NCBI GenBank assembly: GCA_000149265.1
Contig: CH002010.1
Span: 358,075-422,074, forward strand
From: Ciona savignyi
Taxonomy: Eukaryota > Chordata > Ascidiacea > Phlebobranchia > Cionidae
Length of the DNA: 64,000 nucleotides
Direction: 5' to 3'
Every line of letters begins with the position of its first letter. The first letter of the stretch is position 1. Below, one piece after another: positions 1 through 11,797 of this stretch. The notes below the pieces were generated by a model. That model was not told where the DNA came from. It searched no databases and saw nothing but the letters and a program-made list of their open reading frames with translations. The position numbers and the translations under genes are program-made.

Positions 1-38
1 GAGATGGAGAATAAACAGTCGTGTTGTTTCCATTCCAG

Positions 39-1820
39 ACCCTCTACAGCGGCATTTGCCATTCCGACCTTAATCAGTGGCACAACGAGTTGAATCAAGG
101 CGACAAAATCACCCACTTTACCGACAACCCAAACTATAAGTTCCCGATCGTGCCAGGCCACGAGATATGCGGGGTGGTACATTCGTTGGGGAGCAACGTT
201 AACCAAGGTGGGTAAATCCATATGCGCCATGTCGAGCTTATTGAGAATTGATTGATGTGGATAGGTGGCCCCCAAACTGTGGCACGTGAGAGTCTTTCAG
301 GTGTTACGCGACTAACCTCAGCCTTAAACTTCAAAATAGTGGTAACTGTAACTACTACAGGATCGTGTAAATCGCTTGGAGGGTAAGGAATAGAGTTTTA
401 GGGTTTTAAGCCGTCAAGCGATCCTGTATTAAGTACAGGCACCCCAAAATAGCTACTTAGTCATTTTTCTCATCAAATAGTTCATAGTAACTTGGGTGGT
501 ACGCGAACACGGTACATCTTAAAATGGTGGGGAAGAAAAAATGTTTGGGTATCACTGGTGTTGATATTGTTAGTTACTGATGCTGTTATTACTTGTAAAT
601 AGCTAGTTTATTTATTTGGACATGGTTAAAAAGATCGGCCCATATTTTCAAAACTGATTTAGGGGAAGAGTGGGTAAAATGGGCCCTTTAGTTGCAAATC
701 GGATTTTTTACTGATATAAAGCCCGCTGGACTTAAGTTTTTTATGTGGTGTCACCTAATACCAAAGTCTTCACACATAACATGTTAACTTTCTAATAATT
801 TTTGTTAAATATATTTTATCAACAAAGAAAAATATTTCGTTAGTGGCCCATTTTAGACAAGGGTGCAGTCTAAAATGGGCCCCGGCCCGTTTTCGATATT
901 AACATTTCGCTAGATAACAATATCAATATTCGCTTCCCATATAAACAATGTTATTACTTTTCTTTTTATGATGTAGTTTTTTTTTTTAATTTAACACTTT
1001 GGATTACAGCAATTACTTTTTATTTAATACCCAGTTACTAGTATACTAATGCAATAACACCTTGCTACTTTAGTGGAAGCATAACTATCAATTCATGTTA
1101 TTAATAGCATTTATAAAACCCGTTCAGTTTATCGTAAAACACATAATATGACTGTTAGTGCTAAGTCTAGCCCTTTAGTACTGTTAATGCTAAGTCTAGG
1201 CCCGTTAGTTACCAAATGAACATAGGGGGCCCATATTAGACAGGTGCCAACATACGACTTAAAATCTCTATAAAAAATTCTTTAAAAAGGAAGTTTTATT
1301 ACTACCAGTAAAAGTAGGTCTAGGCTATATAGTTCTATTTAACTACAGTAAAAGTTATTTTAGCATTTGATCTTTTCTTTTATATATTAGCAGAAAACAA
1401 AAATTGCAAATTTAGATTCAGACCTTCTCAAACCGAAATAACTACAGAAAACATTGAGTTTGGTGATTTTACGCTCAAACTTCGGTTTGGAGATTCCATA
1501 AGTTGATATACTGACACTGGTTCTTGCAGCAAATTTTATTCTTCAAAATATATTGAAAATTGGATGGGGCCCATTTTACCCACGTGGCCCATTTTACCCA
1601 CTTTTCCCCTATAATAGATATCGCAGTATAATAGAGATCGCACACGCAATGTAAACCGCTCGTATCCCGATTTCCTTTCAGGAACTGACAGTCTTCAAAT
1701 TGGCGACGAGGTTGTAGCTTACCCTTGGATTAGCTGTGGGAGTTGTAAATACTGTCAACACGACGAGACGTCACTTTGCAACAGTCGACATCACGGGCTT
1801 GGTATCGGAACACCTGGAGG
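39..1820 (+). CDS. zinc-dependent alcohol dehydrogenase, two internal exons (partial)
   Basis: Two exons of a medium-chain, zinc-dependent alcohol dehydrogenase, which oxidises or reduces alcohol/aldehyde pairs with NAD(P). Exon 39-207 follows a pyrimidine-rich acceptor and encodes the catalytic-zinc region: GICHSD supplies the Cys ligand and FPIVPGHE supplies His-Glu. Exon 1682-1820 restarts in the matching phase (split Gly codon) and encodes DEVVAYPWISCGSCKYC plus a further Cys eight residues on, the four-Cys structural-zinc lobe. Both exons belong to the N-terminal catalytic domain. The start lies before the window. I found no exon for the Rossmann NAD-binding domain in the 10 kb that follow, so it may lie beyond the mobile elements or be lost. 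The substrate-type subfamily (cinnamyl-alcohol-dehydrogenase-like) is only a guess. Confidence 0.85.
662..1609. mobile_element. MITE with TA target-site duplication in ADH intron
   Basis: The ADH intron contains a 948-bp element with inverted ends: GGGGAAGAGTGGGTAAAATG at the left, and its reverse complement (with AAAGT for AGAGT) at the right, next to a second copy of the GGGTAAAATGGGCC motif. It is flanked by TA on both sides, as expected for Tc1/mariner-like elements. Shorter forms of the end motif recur inside (near 840-890 and 1225-1250). No coding potential was seen, so it is non-autonomous. Confidence 0.65.
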
Positions 1821-1861
1821 GTTAATATGTTTTCTATGGCTTTAATTGGGGAAAAACTACA

Positions 1862-2333
1862 ATAGGACTATACACCAGAAAATGTCGCATGCGACACGCC
1901 ACTATTTTAGAGGCGACACGCCACTTTTTTCGAGGCGACACGCCACTTTTTTCGAGGCGACACGCCACTTTTTTCGAGGCGACACGCCACTTTTTCAGAG
2001 GCGACACGCCACTTTTTCAGAGACGACACGCCACTTTTTCAGAGGCGACACGCCACTTTTTCAGAGGCGACACGCCACTTTTTCAGAGGCGACACGCCAC
2101 TTTTTCAGAGGCGACACGCCACTTTTTCAGAGACGACACGCCACTTTTTCAGAGGCGACACGCCACTTTTTCAGAGGCGACACGCCACTTTTTCAGAGGC
2201 GACACGACACTTTTTTAGAGACGACACCCCACTTTTTTCGAGGCGACACGACACTTTTACCGAGGCGACACGACACTTTTTCCGAAGCGACATGCCATTT
2301 TTTCAAAGGTGATAACTCACTATATGTATTATA
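1862..2333. repeat. 22-bp satellite array (outer arm of the mobile element)
   Basis: About 20 tandem copies of a 22-bp unit, each with GGCGACACGCC (an interrupted palindrome) followed by ACTTTTTCAGA or ACTTTTTTCGA. The array starts after the sequence CACCAGAAAATG and the perfect palindrome GTCGCATGCGAC. Almost the same start occurs in inverted orientation at 12340-12378. The open frames across the array come from its periodicity and are not genes. Confidence 0.85.
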
Positions 2334-2369
2334 GTTTAAGAAATTTCTTATATTCTTCTCATGAGTGGA

Positions 2370-2432
2370 CTTTCGCACCTGCAACCTTTCGATTGAAAGG
2401 CGACGCACTTAACCGCAAGACTAACCGGCCGG
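2370..2432 (-). mobile_element. SINE head fragment
   Basis: Only the tRNA-like head of the common SINE of this window is present (A-box and B-box region, minus orientation). It begins about 40 bp after the satellite array. The rest of the SINE is missing. Confidence 0.6.
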
Positions 2433-3263
2433 AAGAAGAATGCACGTAACACGAAAGTGTTATAATCTTTATGTGGAATGGTTTGTGCAAAATAGGGTCT
2501 TGCTTAAAAGCTCCAGTTGCTCGTTCGGTCATGTAAGACCGGAAATAACAAAATAGAACAATTCACTGAAATAAACATGAATATCCTATCCTATATCCTT
2601 GTACCGTGCAACACTTTGGTAGGGGCTCATCATGCAAGTGCTAACACAGAAGCGGTTTAAGTTACACAAAATATGTAAACCGGGTAAACTTTGCTTTCTT
2701 GTGTCCTCATTATTTATTACTGGGTCAAAAAATGAATAAACTAACCTAAATTTAATTAAAAATATGTGGTAGATCTTGCTCAAGATTAATTACAATTGCC
2801 TCTGCGAGTTTCACAACAGAAATTAAGATTGTTTCGCGACGTCTACCAGTACCAGTAACATCTGTTATTGACACTAAATTTACTTGTTGAAATGATCGTA
2901 TGTGGCATTTTAGGTGATTGGTAAAACATCACACAAACATTGAAAGGAACTTTATGTAATGCAGAAAACAAAAGAAAATCATGTAACAGGTAATTGTAAA
3001 TAACAGTATTAGTATTAACACCATTTGGGTCTAAAATTCCATATTGGATGAAGTAGAAAATAAAATAGAAAATACAGAAATATTAAGTAAAAAATACCAG
3101 CGATGTAAGGTATAATTAACTTTGGCTAAAATTCCATATTGGATGAAGTAGAAAACGAAGAAGAAAATAAACAAAATTGTACTATTAAAAAATTCAAAAA
3201 CAGGTGATCAATTATCCTGAGCAATAAATTGAAAAAGCTAAATTGAAGTTTATGTACTGTGTC
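2433..3263. other. non-coding AT-rich stretch
   Basis: No gene is seen. It contains a local direct repeat (the motif AAAATTCCATATTGGATGAA at about 3034 and 3128). It lies downstream of the stop of the PHD-finger gene. Confidence 0.4.
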
Positions 3264-6221
3264 TTATTCACAAAATTGGCAATATCATTTTTGCTTGAAT
3301 GCATTTTGAAACTGTTGCTTCGATAAGTTAATGCAGTCTCTGTGGAACCATCTTTCGCATTTGTCGCAGCATATCTAAATAAAATACAAACCAGTATTAA
3401 CGGTGTAAAATCACCATATATCCCACACCCAAAGCTGGGAGGTCATGGCGTACACACAGTAAGCTGAGGAGTGTGACAACACTTCTGTGTTTTACCACTT
3501 ACAGGAAAACAAAGATCAGAAGACTTACCCAGTCTGTTTTAGCTTTTCCACAGTTCAGTTTTTCACACACTCAACAAAGGTTATTTCTGGGCTCTGGGGA
3601 AAACACTTAATTTAGTTCATTAAATGTCAAAGCATCAAAGTTATAGCCATACGTCTAATCAATTAATTTATTCACATATAATTAGTTTGACCATGATATT
3701 ACAAAGATTAATATTCAACAACTGGAGTGACTCAGTGTCATCCATATGTCAACCACCACCATTTGTACACAATTTGACTCTGATATATGTGTATAATATA
3801 TGCAAGCAGGGTCTTTAACGACAATTGCTATATTTTATACGCAGCTTACGTAGTTGTTCCTGCGAACATAAACAAATAGGTCCTAACCTAATACATATAG
3901 TAACTCACATGACTTTGATGTGTCTACAAAACATTTGGGGTTTAACCTGGAGGAAAACCTGTACTTGCCAAATACTGAGTAACTAACTTTTCGGGATTTT
4001 TTTTTAAGAATTAGAGCAATCATTTTTTAAAAATTTGTAAGTGTATTGTCACCAAACACATGTAAGGATGTCTTGTTACACCATAATTATCTAGGAGTTA
4101 AATTAAAACTTGCAATATCATTAGCTAATTAATGATGGTGGTTGAAATTTGCACCCAAAATTTAAATTTTAAATGTGTAGATGCTAAATTTCCAGTGAAA
4201 TTATTTTAGTTGTATAATTTCCCATACCATAAAATGCTCTATTTCTTTTTTGTATTACTTACAACAATATTTCTTCACAATCAACGACATCTTGACTGGT
4301 TTCTTCTGGCTGGAGAGCCTAAAAAAATTAACATATAATTGAATGTAAACAAGTATGTTTAAGTATATAGATTTTTGGATACAGGGAAATACTTAGTATA
4401 TAAAATATGTCTAGATCGTAAAAGTAAACTGGTCTACGGAAACAATTTGCCTCGTTTCCATCTCCTATTATAATTCGTTGGGTTAACCACACTTCACACA
4501 TGTAAAGTCATACTCTCTATTCTGCATTGCACAAAAATGATAAAACCCATTTCTTAAATCCTTAATTGGGATTGACCCAGAACTTTCTTTATACATAGCA
4601 ACATAGGATATTGTTTCAGATCTAAATAACCTGAGGAACATCCTCATACAAGTATTTATCAGATTAACTTATGCCCCAATTAAGGAATTTTTTTTTAATT
4701 TGATGATCAGTTAGGTGTAGGTAAGGGCCCCAGTCCCTTACTCAAGGACACAACCAATTACCAGTTATCGCTTTTACACAACTAACTTTTGTATTTTCCC
4801 ACCACATTTTCTGGTAAAACGGACAATCTTAATCAACTACCTAATGATGAGTAACTTATTAAAAAATCATGCTCTTAATACTTAAAATTCTCAGTTCAAT
4901 AAATATGTACTACACGCTTTTCAATGCAAGTAATAAAATAGTTAAACCATGTTTGATACACTTACTTTCAGCATATTACATAAACATCATATAACAAGTA
5001 ATTGAATAAAAGGGGATCTTACAGTCACAACAATAAACCGAGTTCTAAACTAGAAGTTTTTGTGGTTCAGCATGAAAACAATTGTGTTACCTACCCATAA
5101 AAAAGCAAAACAACTCAAATGTTTTTTTACCTGTTATTGAATGTACATGCTTATTCATCTCAGCTTCAATATTTTTCATTCCACTTTTTTCTTTTGCTGC
5201 AATACGAAATACCAGTAAAAGATATACAAATTGTCTTAACTAGTTAAAACCTTACTAACAATCCAAACAGAACATATTACAGATAACAAAATTGTTTACA
5301 AAGACAAATACTCCTATGATAGGATAGGATAAGATAGGATTTTGATGTTTATCCCCGTAAATAGGAAAACCAAGGGGGTTAACACAAATGCAATCATCAG
5401 ATCACCTTGCGCCCACCGCTGGGTTACCAGAGCTATTGCAGTACGTTATATAGAATACACCTGTTCCTTCATTTTTGTAAAGCCCATTAATTCGCTGGTT
5501 AAGGCAATGTTCGTTAAGTGCCTTCACGAGGACACAACCAACTATCTTGCGACCAGTTTCGAACCTACAACCCTTCGGTTGAAATGCGTCCGCACTATAC
5601 CACCAGACTAACCAGTCGAACTAGAATGATTTCTTATTTTTCATCAGATAAGAAAAAAATATTGGTTATACATATGCCTAATCTTTCTTTATTGTAATAG
5701 TTATGGTTAGTTGATTGGTTAATATTAGTGTTGGGGACGAGTTAGAATTAGATTTCCTGCTTACTGAGAATTTTCTCTAATCACTTTTTCTCCTTTTCAA
5801 AACACAATTAATTTTCTGATATAAAATCATTAATCATGATAACATACAGATACAGTAGATTCCTAGATGCGTTAATATTTGCAATACTTTTGCCATTTGA
5901 ATTATAATCAATTCGGACGAATTATACAAATACTGATTAATTGTTACCTATGCTACATTTTTAAGGGTCCTTTAAACGATAGCTTTCTTCCGTCTTTTGA
6001 AATTGTGAATGTGGGCAGTGCCGCAGTGGTAGTGGCTGCGCTGCCTTTTTTAAGACTTTTATTAGAATGTCCTGGACAAAGTATTCGACACTGAAAAACA
6101 TATCCTAAAATGACACATAATAATTTAGTAAAAACTTTATTTGTCCATAGACCATTATGGTTATGTAATTAAAAGTTTCAGGTTATATATATATTTACCT
6201 TTCTTTTAACCAATATGCCAT
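3264..6221 (-). CDS. PHD-finger protein gene, internal link missing, in-frame TGA
   Basis: Minus-strand split gene. The proposed start at 6221 has a full Kozak context (GCCGCCATGG). Exons 6221-6199, 6090-5978 (weak donor) and 5196-5131 join in phase and give MAYWLKESVEYFVQDILIKV and onward. Exons 4318-4263, 3569-3529 and 3374-3264 also join in phase and encode a C-terminal PHD finger: KKYCLCEKLNCG, then KTDWICCDKCERWFHRDC, then YCQFCE and a TAA stop. PHD fingers usually bind histone H3 tails. Two problems remain. The phases of 5131 and 4318 do not match, so an exon is missing or the gene is broken. In addition, codon 3287-3285 is TGA at the place where PHD fingers normally have Trp before the last Cys pair. 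It could be a pseudogene, a read-through gene or cargo of the surrounding element. Confidence 0.6.
4483..4647 (-). CDS. short ORF with CxxC end, possible extra exon of the PHD gene
   Basis: A 54-codon minus-strand frame lies in the unexplained gap between the two exon groups of the PHD-finger gene. Its C-terminal part reads GFYHFCAMQNREYDFTCVKC and ends in a CxxC pair, like a zinc-binding element. Possible splice borders (TTTAG at about 4627, a GT near the end) exist, but neither gives a phase that joins the upstream exon at 5131. It may be an exon of the same gene in a damaged state or a separate small relic. I do not recognise the family. Confidence 0.3.
   Translation of the reverse strand: MRMFLRLFRSETISYVAMYKESSGSIPIKDLRNGFYHFCAMQNREYDFTCVKCG
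5316..5619 (-). mobile_element. SINE-I, full length
   Basis: A complete copy of the main tRNA-derived SINE, about 300 bp. The head on the minus strand has an A-box-like TAGTCTGGTGGTATAG and a B-box GGTTCGAAACT. The body ends in an ATCCT-type pentamer tail at the low-coordinate side. It lies in an intron of the PHD-finger gene. Confidence 0.8.
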
Positions 6222-6715
6222 GGCGGCATGGCTGACTGATAAAACCCAATGCTTTTAATGTGAGTTTTGAATTCTTTTGAGGAAAGTGTTGACAAATCCC
6301 TCTCATTACACACCATACACTTATTTTCGGACATATGGCATATTGGCATCATGATCTCCAAGGTGATATCAAAATGTATCGTACTCATATTTTCTAACCA
6401 ACTTAACGATATTTGGAAGTCAAATCTTTAAGAATTTGCTGAAATAAATACACCTAATTAAAACCAAAGCACTATTGTTTTCACATAAAAACTATTTCGA
6501 TCGAATTCAAAAAAAATTTTAGTCAGGAAGCTCCTCAATATTCTTAGTCATCTGCAACACTATTCAGAAACTCCTTTCTATTACCTTCGTCTGATTAAAA
6601 TCAATGCGCTCTTATGCTGTTTTAAAAAGTAACTTGTTGCCTAGAAAAAAGTGTCGTCTCCTCTATGAAAAAGTGTCGTCTATGGTGGCATATCGTTATC
6701 ACCATTTTTTTCATC

Positions 6716-7298
6716 AATCCTTGAATTTTTATTTCGATTTCCATTTTGTTTTCTATTTCATTTTTAATTTCATTTTTATTTTCATTTCGTTTTCCATTTC
6801 ATTTTTAATTTTATTTTCATTTTGTTTTCTATTTCATTTTCAATTTCATTTCTATTTTCATTTTGTTTTCAATATTATTTCTATTTTCATTTTGTTTTCA
6901 ATTTCATTTTGTTTTCTATTTCATTTTTAATTTCATTTCTATTTTCATTTTGTTTTCAATTTCATTTCTATTTTAATTTTGTTTTCAATTTCATTTTGTT
7001 TTCTATTTCATTTTTAATTTCATTTCTATTTTCATTTTGTTTTCAATTTCATTTCTATTTTCATTTTGTTTTCAATTTCATTTTGTTTTCAATTTCATTT
7101 TGTTTTCAATTTCATTTTGTTTTCTATTTCATTTTTAATTTCATTTCTATTTTCATTTTGTTTTCTATTTCATTTATATTTTCATTTTGTTTTTAATTTC
7201 ATTTCTATTTCCATTTTGTTTTCTATTTCATTTTCAATTTCATTTCTTTTTTCATTTTGTTTTCAATTTCATTTTTAATTTCAATTTCGTTTTAAAAA
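6716..7298. repeat. T-rich ATTTC/ATTTT array, left arm of transposon
   Basis: Almost pure tandem ATTTC, ATTTTC and TTTTG units. Its reverse complement forms the mirror array at 11797-12220. Predicted Phe/Ser-rich frames here are artefacts of composition. Confidence 0.85.
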
Positions 7299-7443
7299 TT
7301 TAAAATGAAATTGGCCAGGTGGCACAGCGTTATCAAAACCGTGGTTTAAAATAGGAGAGTGCCTCAGCGTTATCAAAATTCATAGAAATCAAATTAAATA
7401 ATTCGCACTAGTTTGGGGTAAGCACCATGCGATTGTGTGGCCG
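7299..7443. repeat. inner terminal inverted repeat, left
   Basis: About 145 bp that reappear in reverse complement at 11651-11797 with few differences. It includes the internal direct repeat CAGCGTTATCAAAA, twice, about 50 bp apart. It may be a transposase-binding region; that role is inferred. Confidence 0.8.
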
Positions 7444-7849
7444 TATTAATTGACTTCGGTGGTTTCTGGTTCGGAAGGTACAACTATTTACTACCATATT
7501 TTAAAGCGACAGCTAATTGACGTAATACTCGCTATAATTTAGTCAAAACCGGGAGGCTTTTGGTAACAGAATTTCACTGGTTTTCTCGTCCACTCGTATA
7601 GTGAGCTTAGTTGGTACAGCGTCGGGTTGGCAACCACTTCCTCGGTTTATTAGGTAAATGGTTGGTATGTAAAAAGTATATATTTAAGGCTAGAACTTCT
7701 TGGCAAATGTAATGCCTTACCCTGTTAACCCTGACATTTTTTTCTTTTCTCACAAGGAGAGTGTGAACTTAGGATACTAAGTGCTTAATACTTAGATTAA
7801 AGACCAGTTATTAACCAAATGAAAAAGCACAAAGAAAATTGGTTAGAGT

Positions 7850-9357
7850 TTGAAAAGAGAATGGGAAAGAAAAGGGGTAAGGGAGAAAAGACAAACCAGT
7901 TGGAAGAAAATGTACCCAGTGACATCATGGTGCAAAGAATGTCCAGCAGCCCCATCAGGAAGGTTAAAAAAATATGAACCATTGGATACTAGGGATTTTG
8001 TCCCATTTAAATATCCCAGTTTAACATTGGAAAATGTTAAAAAGTCATGTGAGCTGTACTACAATAAGTCTGAAGGTACATGTGATGTTCTCGCTTCAGA
8101 CAGAGGTCCATCTTGCAGTAGGATTGAGCAAATAAAAGGGAAAAAATTCATTTACATTAGATTCTTAGAATTACCAGAATTAAGTGATAATCCAGAAAAA
8201 AATAATTGCAGTGTCACTTCCCAGCTACCATCTTGTTCACAACCATTCCCCAAATCCATTTCTATTAGNNNNNNNNNNNNNNNNNNNNNNNNNNNNNNNN
8301 NNNNNNNNNNNNNNNNNNNNNNNNNNNNNNNNNNNNNNNNNNNNNNNNNNNNNNNNNNNNNNNNNNNNNNNNNNNNNNNNNNNNNNNNNNNNNNNNNNNN
8401 NNNNNNNNNNNNNNNNNNNNNNNNNNNNNNNNNNNNNNNNNNNNNNNNNNNNNNNNNNNNNNNNNNNNNNNNNNNNNNNNNNNNNNNNNNNNNNNNNNNN
8501 NNNNNNNNNNNNNNNNNNNNNNNNNNNNNNNNNNNNNNNNNNNNNNNNNNNNNNNNNNNNNNNNNNNNNNNNNNNNNNNNNNNNNNNNNNNNNNNNNNNN
8601 NNNNNNNNNNNNNNNNNNNNNNNNNNNNNNNNNNNNNNNNNNNNNNNNNNNNNNNNNNNNNNNNNNNNNNNNNNNNNNNNNNNNNNNNNNNNNNNNNNNN
8701 NNNNNNNNNNNNNNNNNNNNNNNNNNNNNNNNNNNNNNNNNNNNNNNNNNNNNNNNNNNNNNNNNNNNNNNNNNNNNNNNNNNNNNNNNNNNNNNNNNNN
8801 NNNNNNNNNNNNNNNNNNNNNNNNGTATAGATACCATAAATAAAGACCTGGATATGTCAGTGGATGATCATGCAAAGAAACAAGTGCAAATGCATTCAGT
8901 TGCAAGGGTTGTCGCAATAGAATTTGCCAAGAAAGCTTCATCTAATTTTGGACAAACATTTGATTACGGTCCAGTTTACTTTACCAAGTTTAAAGATATG
9001 ACTGCCACACTAGAGCACTTCTATCCAGGGACATTCACCAAATATATTAACAATGATGGTACTTGCAGAAACTTTAGTGCGCCAGATGAGTTACAATACA
9101 AAGCTGAATGCCTAGTGCATTTTAGTTATATTTTCTCTAAAGGAAAATTCATGTTGTTGGACATTCAAGGTGCTGGATACAAATTATATGACCCAGAAAT
9201 TGCTACAACAGATCTCTTATGTGAGGGCAGTCACAAAGAATACTATTTTTGTGCCGGGAATTTATCAAGTGTGGCCATTGAACAATTTATCTCCATTCAT
9301 AAATGTAATAAGTTTTGTGCCATTATGCAATTGGACCCACTGCCCAGTGCCAACTAA
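7850..9357 (+). CDS. alpha-kinase (MHCK/eEF2K-type) domain protein encoded in the transposon, interrupted by assembly gap
   Basis: Two open segments flank the N run. The first (7850-8268) is Lys-rich and then reads KKYEPLDTRDFVPFKY and FIYIRFLELPEL. The second is open from the gap edge to a TAA at 9357 and ends in an atypical protein-kinase fold of the alpha-kinase family: FDYGPVYFTKFK, then AECLVHFSYIFSKGKFMLLD, then IQGAGYKLYDPEI, then FCAGNLSSVAIEQF, then HKCNKFCAIMQLDP. These match the conserved blocks of myosin-heavy-chain kinase/eEF2 kinase: the LLDIQG and DPEI motifs, the glycine-containing loop and the zinc-binding HxCNxxC tail. The reading frames either side of the gap differ, so an intron or an unknown gap length lies between. 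The start codon is not settled. The kinase's role in transposition is unknown. Confidence 0.75.
8269..8824. other. assembly gap (N run)
   Basis: 556 undetermined bases inside the alpha-kinase gene. Translations across it carry no information. Confidence 1.
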
Positions 9358-9418
9358 TATTAAAAATAAAATAACCAAGTTTGCTATGTTTGTACGACTT
9401 CTTTTCATGTAATTTTCA

Positions 9419-9611
9419 TGTAGAACCCAGCGGATTAATGGGTTCTACAAAATTGAAGGAACGTGTCTATCATATACAACACACTGCAATAGCTCCGGTA
9501 ACCCGACGATGGGCGCGAGGTGATCTGACGATTGCCCGTGTGATACCCCCCTTGGTTTTCCCATTCACGGGGATAAACATGAATATCCTATTCCTATTCC
9601 TATCCTATTCT
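9419..9611 (+). mobile_element. SINE-I, 5'-truncated
   Basis: It begins inside the body (TAGAACCCAGCGGATTAATG) and runs to the ATCCT-type tail. It lies 60 bp after the alpha-kinase stop, inside the transposon, so it inserted later than the element. Confidence 0.75.
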
Positions 9612-10282
9612 AATTAAATTACCCAAAATAATTTTTTATTCTAAAATTAGCAGGTACCGCGTACCGGTATCACCAGTAATGTAAACTATAACATATTCTT
9701 CACACACGTTTAAAGTTTATTGAGTACCGCTAATTTAAATTAAATATGCAACGGTAATATGTAGCGGGATAAAATTGTTCAAAATTGTAACTTTATGAGC
9801 ATCAGTAAACAAAAACAGATTCACACTGTTGCTCGACTGGCAATTAGGCGGTAGTCACCATGTCGTTGATTTCGGACTATATTACTAATGTATAAGACTG
9901 AGCCTATCCATAGGAAACCCCATTGTAATTTTTAAAGGTAAACAAAAGTTTAAAGTAAGAGAAAAAAACGTCATTACAATCTTTATGCCAGCGTGCAAGT
10001 TTGTGTGTGGATCTAGCCTAATGCGTTAAGCTGTTAACCGTGTAAAATACCTTTATCATATCACGATTTATCATATAGAGATATAATATGTTAGTTTTTT
10101 TCAATTCAACCGAGGTGTTCAATGGCACCTTAGTTGTACGGGGTATCCTATATCACATATTTATTATTACTCAGTTAGTCATTGGTAGTGAATCAGAAAT
10201 CGGCCATGTTGCGAGTGTGCCGCCCCTGGGCGACGGCGCCTAATTGCCAGCACAAACAACATTGAGTCTGATGGCAACCACT
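9612..10282. other. non-coding spacer between the two transposon genes
   Basis: No gene is seen. The spacer lies between the convergent 3' ends of the kinase and integrase genes. A short GC-rich patch at about 10205-10240 (GCCGCCCCTGGGCGACGGCG) stands out from the AT-rich surroundings. Confidence 0.4.
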
Positions 10283-11476
10283 TTAAAAATCGCATTTAGC
10301 TTTCAAAAAGGTATATGCCTTTTGTGCATCTTTAGCAGGAATACATTCAGGATTCGGAACGATACTTTCAAATTTTCTTTGTATGTCTCTACCTAAACAG
10401 TCCACAGGTGCTGATAAAACTCCAGAAAGTTCTGCAACAGTTTTAAGGTCATTAACTTCTATCCGTGTTCCTTTGTTTGTTGCGCCATAGGACTCGGGAA
10501 GAGAAAACATAACATTGGGAATACCAGATGGTAACTCCCGACCCTTTTGAGCCCTAATGCGATGACAGTTCCAATACTTCACAAACATTTCACACTCACG
10601 AGAAACAATTGGCTTGTAAACATAATATAACATTTGTCGGTCCTGCGGATTCTCTGGGTTGTATGTTCTTTCATGAAGCAATTCATGTAACTGGTATTTG
10701 AAATATTTTTCAAGGCGTTCATGAAGATCTCTCCACCATCTTTCAATTTTGTTTGTATTTGAAGGCCCATATATTACAGAATCTGTTGGTGTGTTCATTG
10801 TTGTCCGTAAGTTAGTAAGAAATGCATGGATTGTTGCTACTTTTCCAGTCTCTGTACCCCTGTCCATGCGTAAATGTTTTGGTAGCATTTGTGTTTCGTA
10901 CAAAAATTCCAAGTACTTTTTGCCAATTATTAATGGGTTTGAATTGGAATAAGTTACAAATAAGAACAAAATCTTACGGGAAAACGTATCCATACAACCG
11001 TAAATTCCAAGTGGAAATGTATTGTTTTGGTAACCGCAAAGTTTATCATGTCCATCTAAAGAAACCATTGACAAGGGTCCCTCTGCTTTGAATGGCTGCT
11101 TGGGTCGTTTCACTCTTTTATGGACATTTCTGTATTCGAGACCGTCAGGGTCTACCTCGGCCATTACATTGTAGACAAGATGCATTGGGACTTTAACATT
11201 GTACTTGCAACGAAGTTTAAGATTCATGGCACGATAGCCCAGTAACTTTCCTGGTCCATCTACTTCCTTTATTACTGCTGAAGTCACATCTTCCAAAGAT
11301 GTGTCGTAATTTATATAGCGGATTTCAAAGTGCCTCAAGCGTCTATCTAGTGTCGGTAAACTCCATGTATATTTGCTGTAATATTTAGTAACCATCTGTA
11401 GTATTTCTGACCGTTTCATATTTTGCTTAACATAATTGTCAAGATCTGCTTCTAAGTTGCGGTCAAATTTCCACAT
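10283..11476 (-). CDS. DDE integrase-core transposase, intact, 397 aa
   Basis: A single uninterrupted frame encodes a 397-residue integrase-type transposase. Residues 15-55 look like a helix-turn-helix DNA-binding segment (MKRSEILQMVTKYYSKYTW). The retroviral-integrase-like fold follows: D141 in VSLDGHDKLCGYQ, then LGIYGCMDTFSRKILF (a strand after the first Asp), D205 in LRMDRGTETG, and E245 in NTNKIERWWRDLHERL. This gives a D-D-E triad with 39 residues before the Glu. The C-terminal part (PIVSRECEMFVKYWNCHRIR) also looks like a conserved block of the family. It faces the alpha-kinase gene and lies between the element's inverted repeats, so it is the probable recombinase. No frameshift or stop is seen, so it could still be active. 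Confidence 0.85.
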   Translation of the reverse strand: MWKFDRNLEADLDNYVKQNMKRSEILQMVTKYYSKYTWSLPTLDRRLRHFEIRYINYDTSLEDVTSAVIKEVDGPGKLLGYRAMNLKLRCKYNVKVPMHLVYNVMAEVDPDGLEYRNVHKRVKRPKQPFKAEGPLSMVSLDGHDKLCGYQNNTFPLGIYGCMDTFSRKILFLFVTYSNSNPLIIGKKYLEFLYETQMLPKHLRMDRGTETGKVATIHAFLTNLRTTMNTPTDSVIYGPSNTNKIERWWRDLHERLEKYFKYQLHELLHERTYNPENPQDRQMLYYVYKPIVSRECEMFVKYWNCHRIRAQKGRELPSGIPNVMFSLPESYGATNKGTRIEVNDLKTVAELSGVLSAPVDCLGRDIQRKFESIVPNPECIPAKDAQKAYTFLKAKCDF

Positions 11477-11650
11477 ACTACATAAGTTACAGTTAGTATA
11501 TCACTGACATCCTGAACAAAGACGGGAAAGAAAAATGTTAGTTTACAATCCATACAGGATGCTAGTTTTAACGACAGTACGTAGGCTATATATATACAAC
11601 AAAACCTTGCATTAATAAATATGAACACAACTAAACAGTCAATGCACAGC

Positions 11651-11797
11651 CACAACACAATCGCATGGTGCTTCCCCAAACTAGTGCGAATTATTTAATT
11701 TGATTTCTATGAATTTTGATAACGCTGAGGCACTCTCCTATTTTAAACCACGGTTTTGATAACGCTGTGCCACCTGGCCAAATTCATTTTAAATTTT
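11651..11797. repeat. inner terminal inverted repeat, right
   Basis: Reverse complement of 7299-7443 with few differences. It marks the right border of the coding core. The integrase start lies 175 bp inside it. Confidence 0.8.

Noticed and set aside
1846-2334. 162- and 109-codon frames over the satellite
   Set aside because: The 22-bp periodicity gives repeated peptides in all frames; no other coding sign.
6206-6388. 60-codon minus-strand frame with CMVCNERD and His residues, a possible zinc finger
   Set aside because: It overlaps the better-supported start exon of the PHD gene in another frame, and it has no good donor before its stop.
6604-7278. Long Phe/Ser-rich plus-strand frames
   Set aside because: They are translations of the T-rich ATTTC/ATTTT array; the mirror frames at 11861-12382 have the same cause.
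8184-8941. Frames through the N run
   Set aside because: They are open only because N has no stops.
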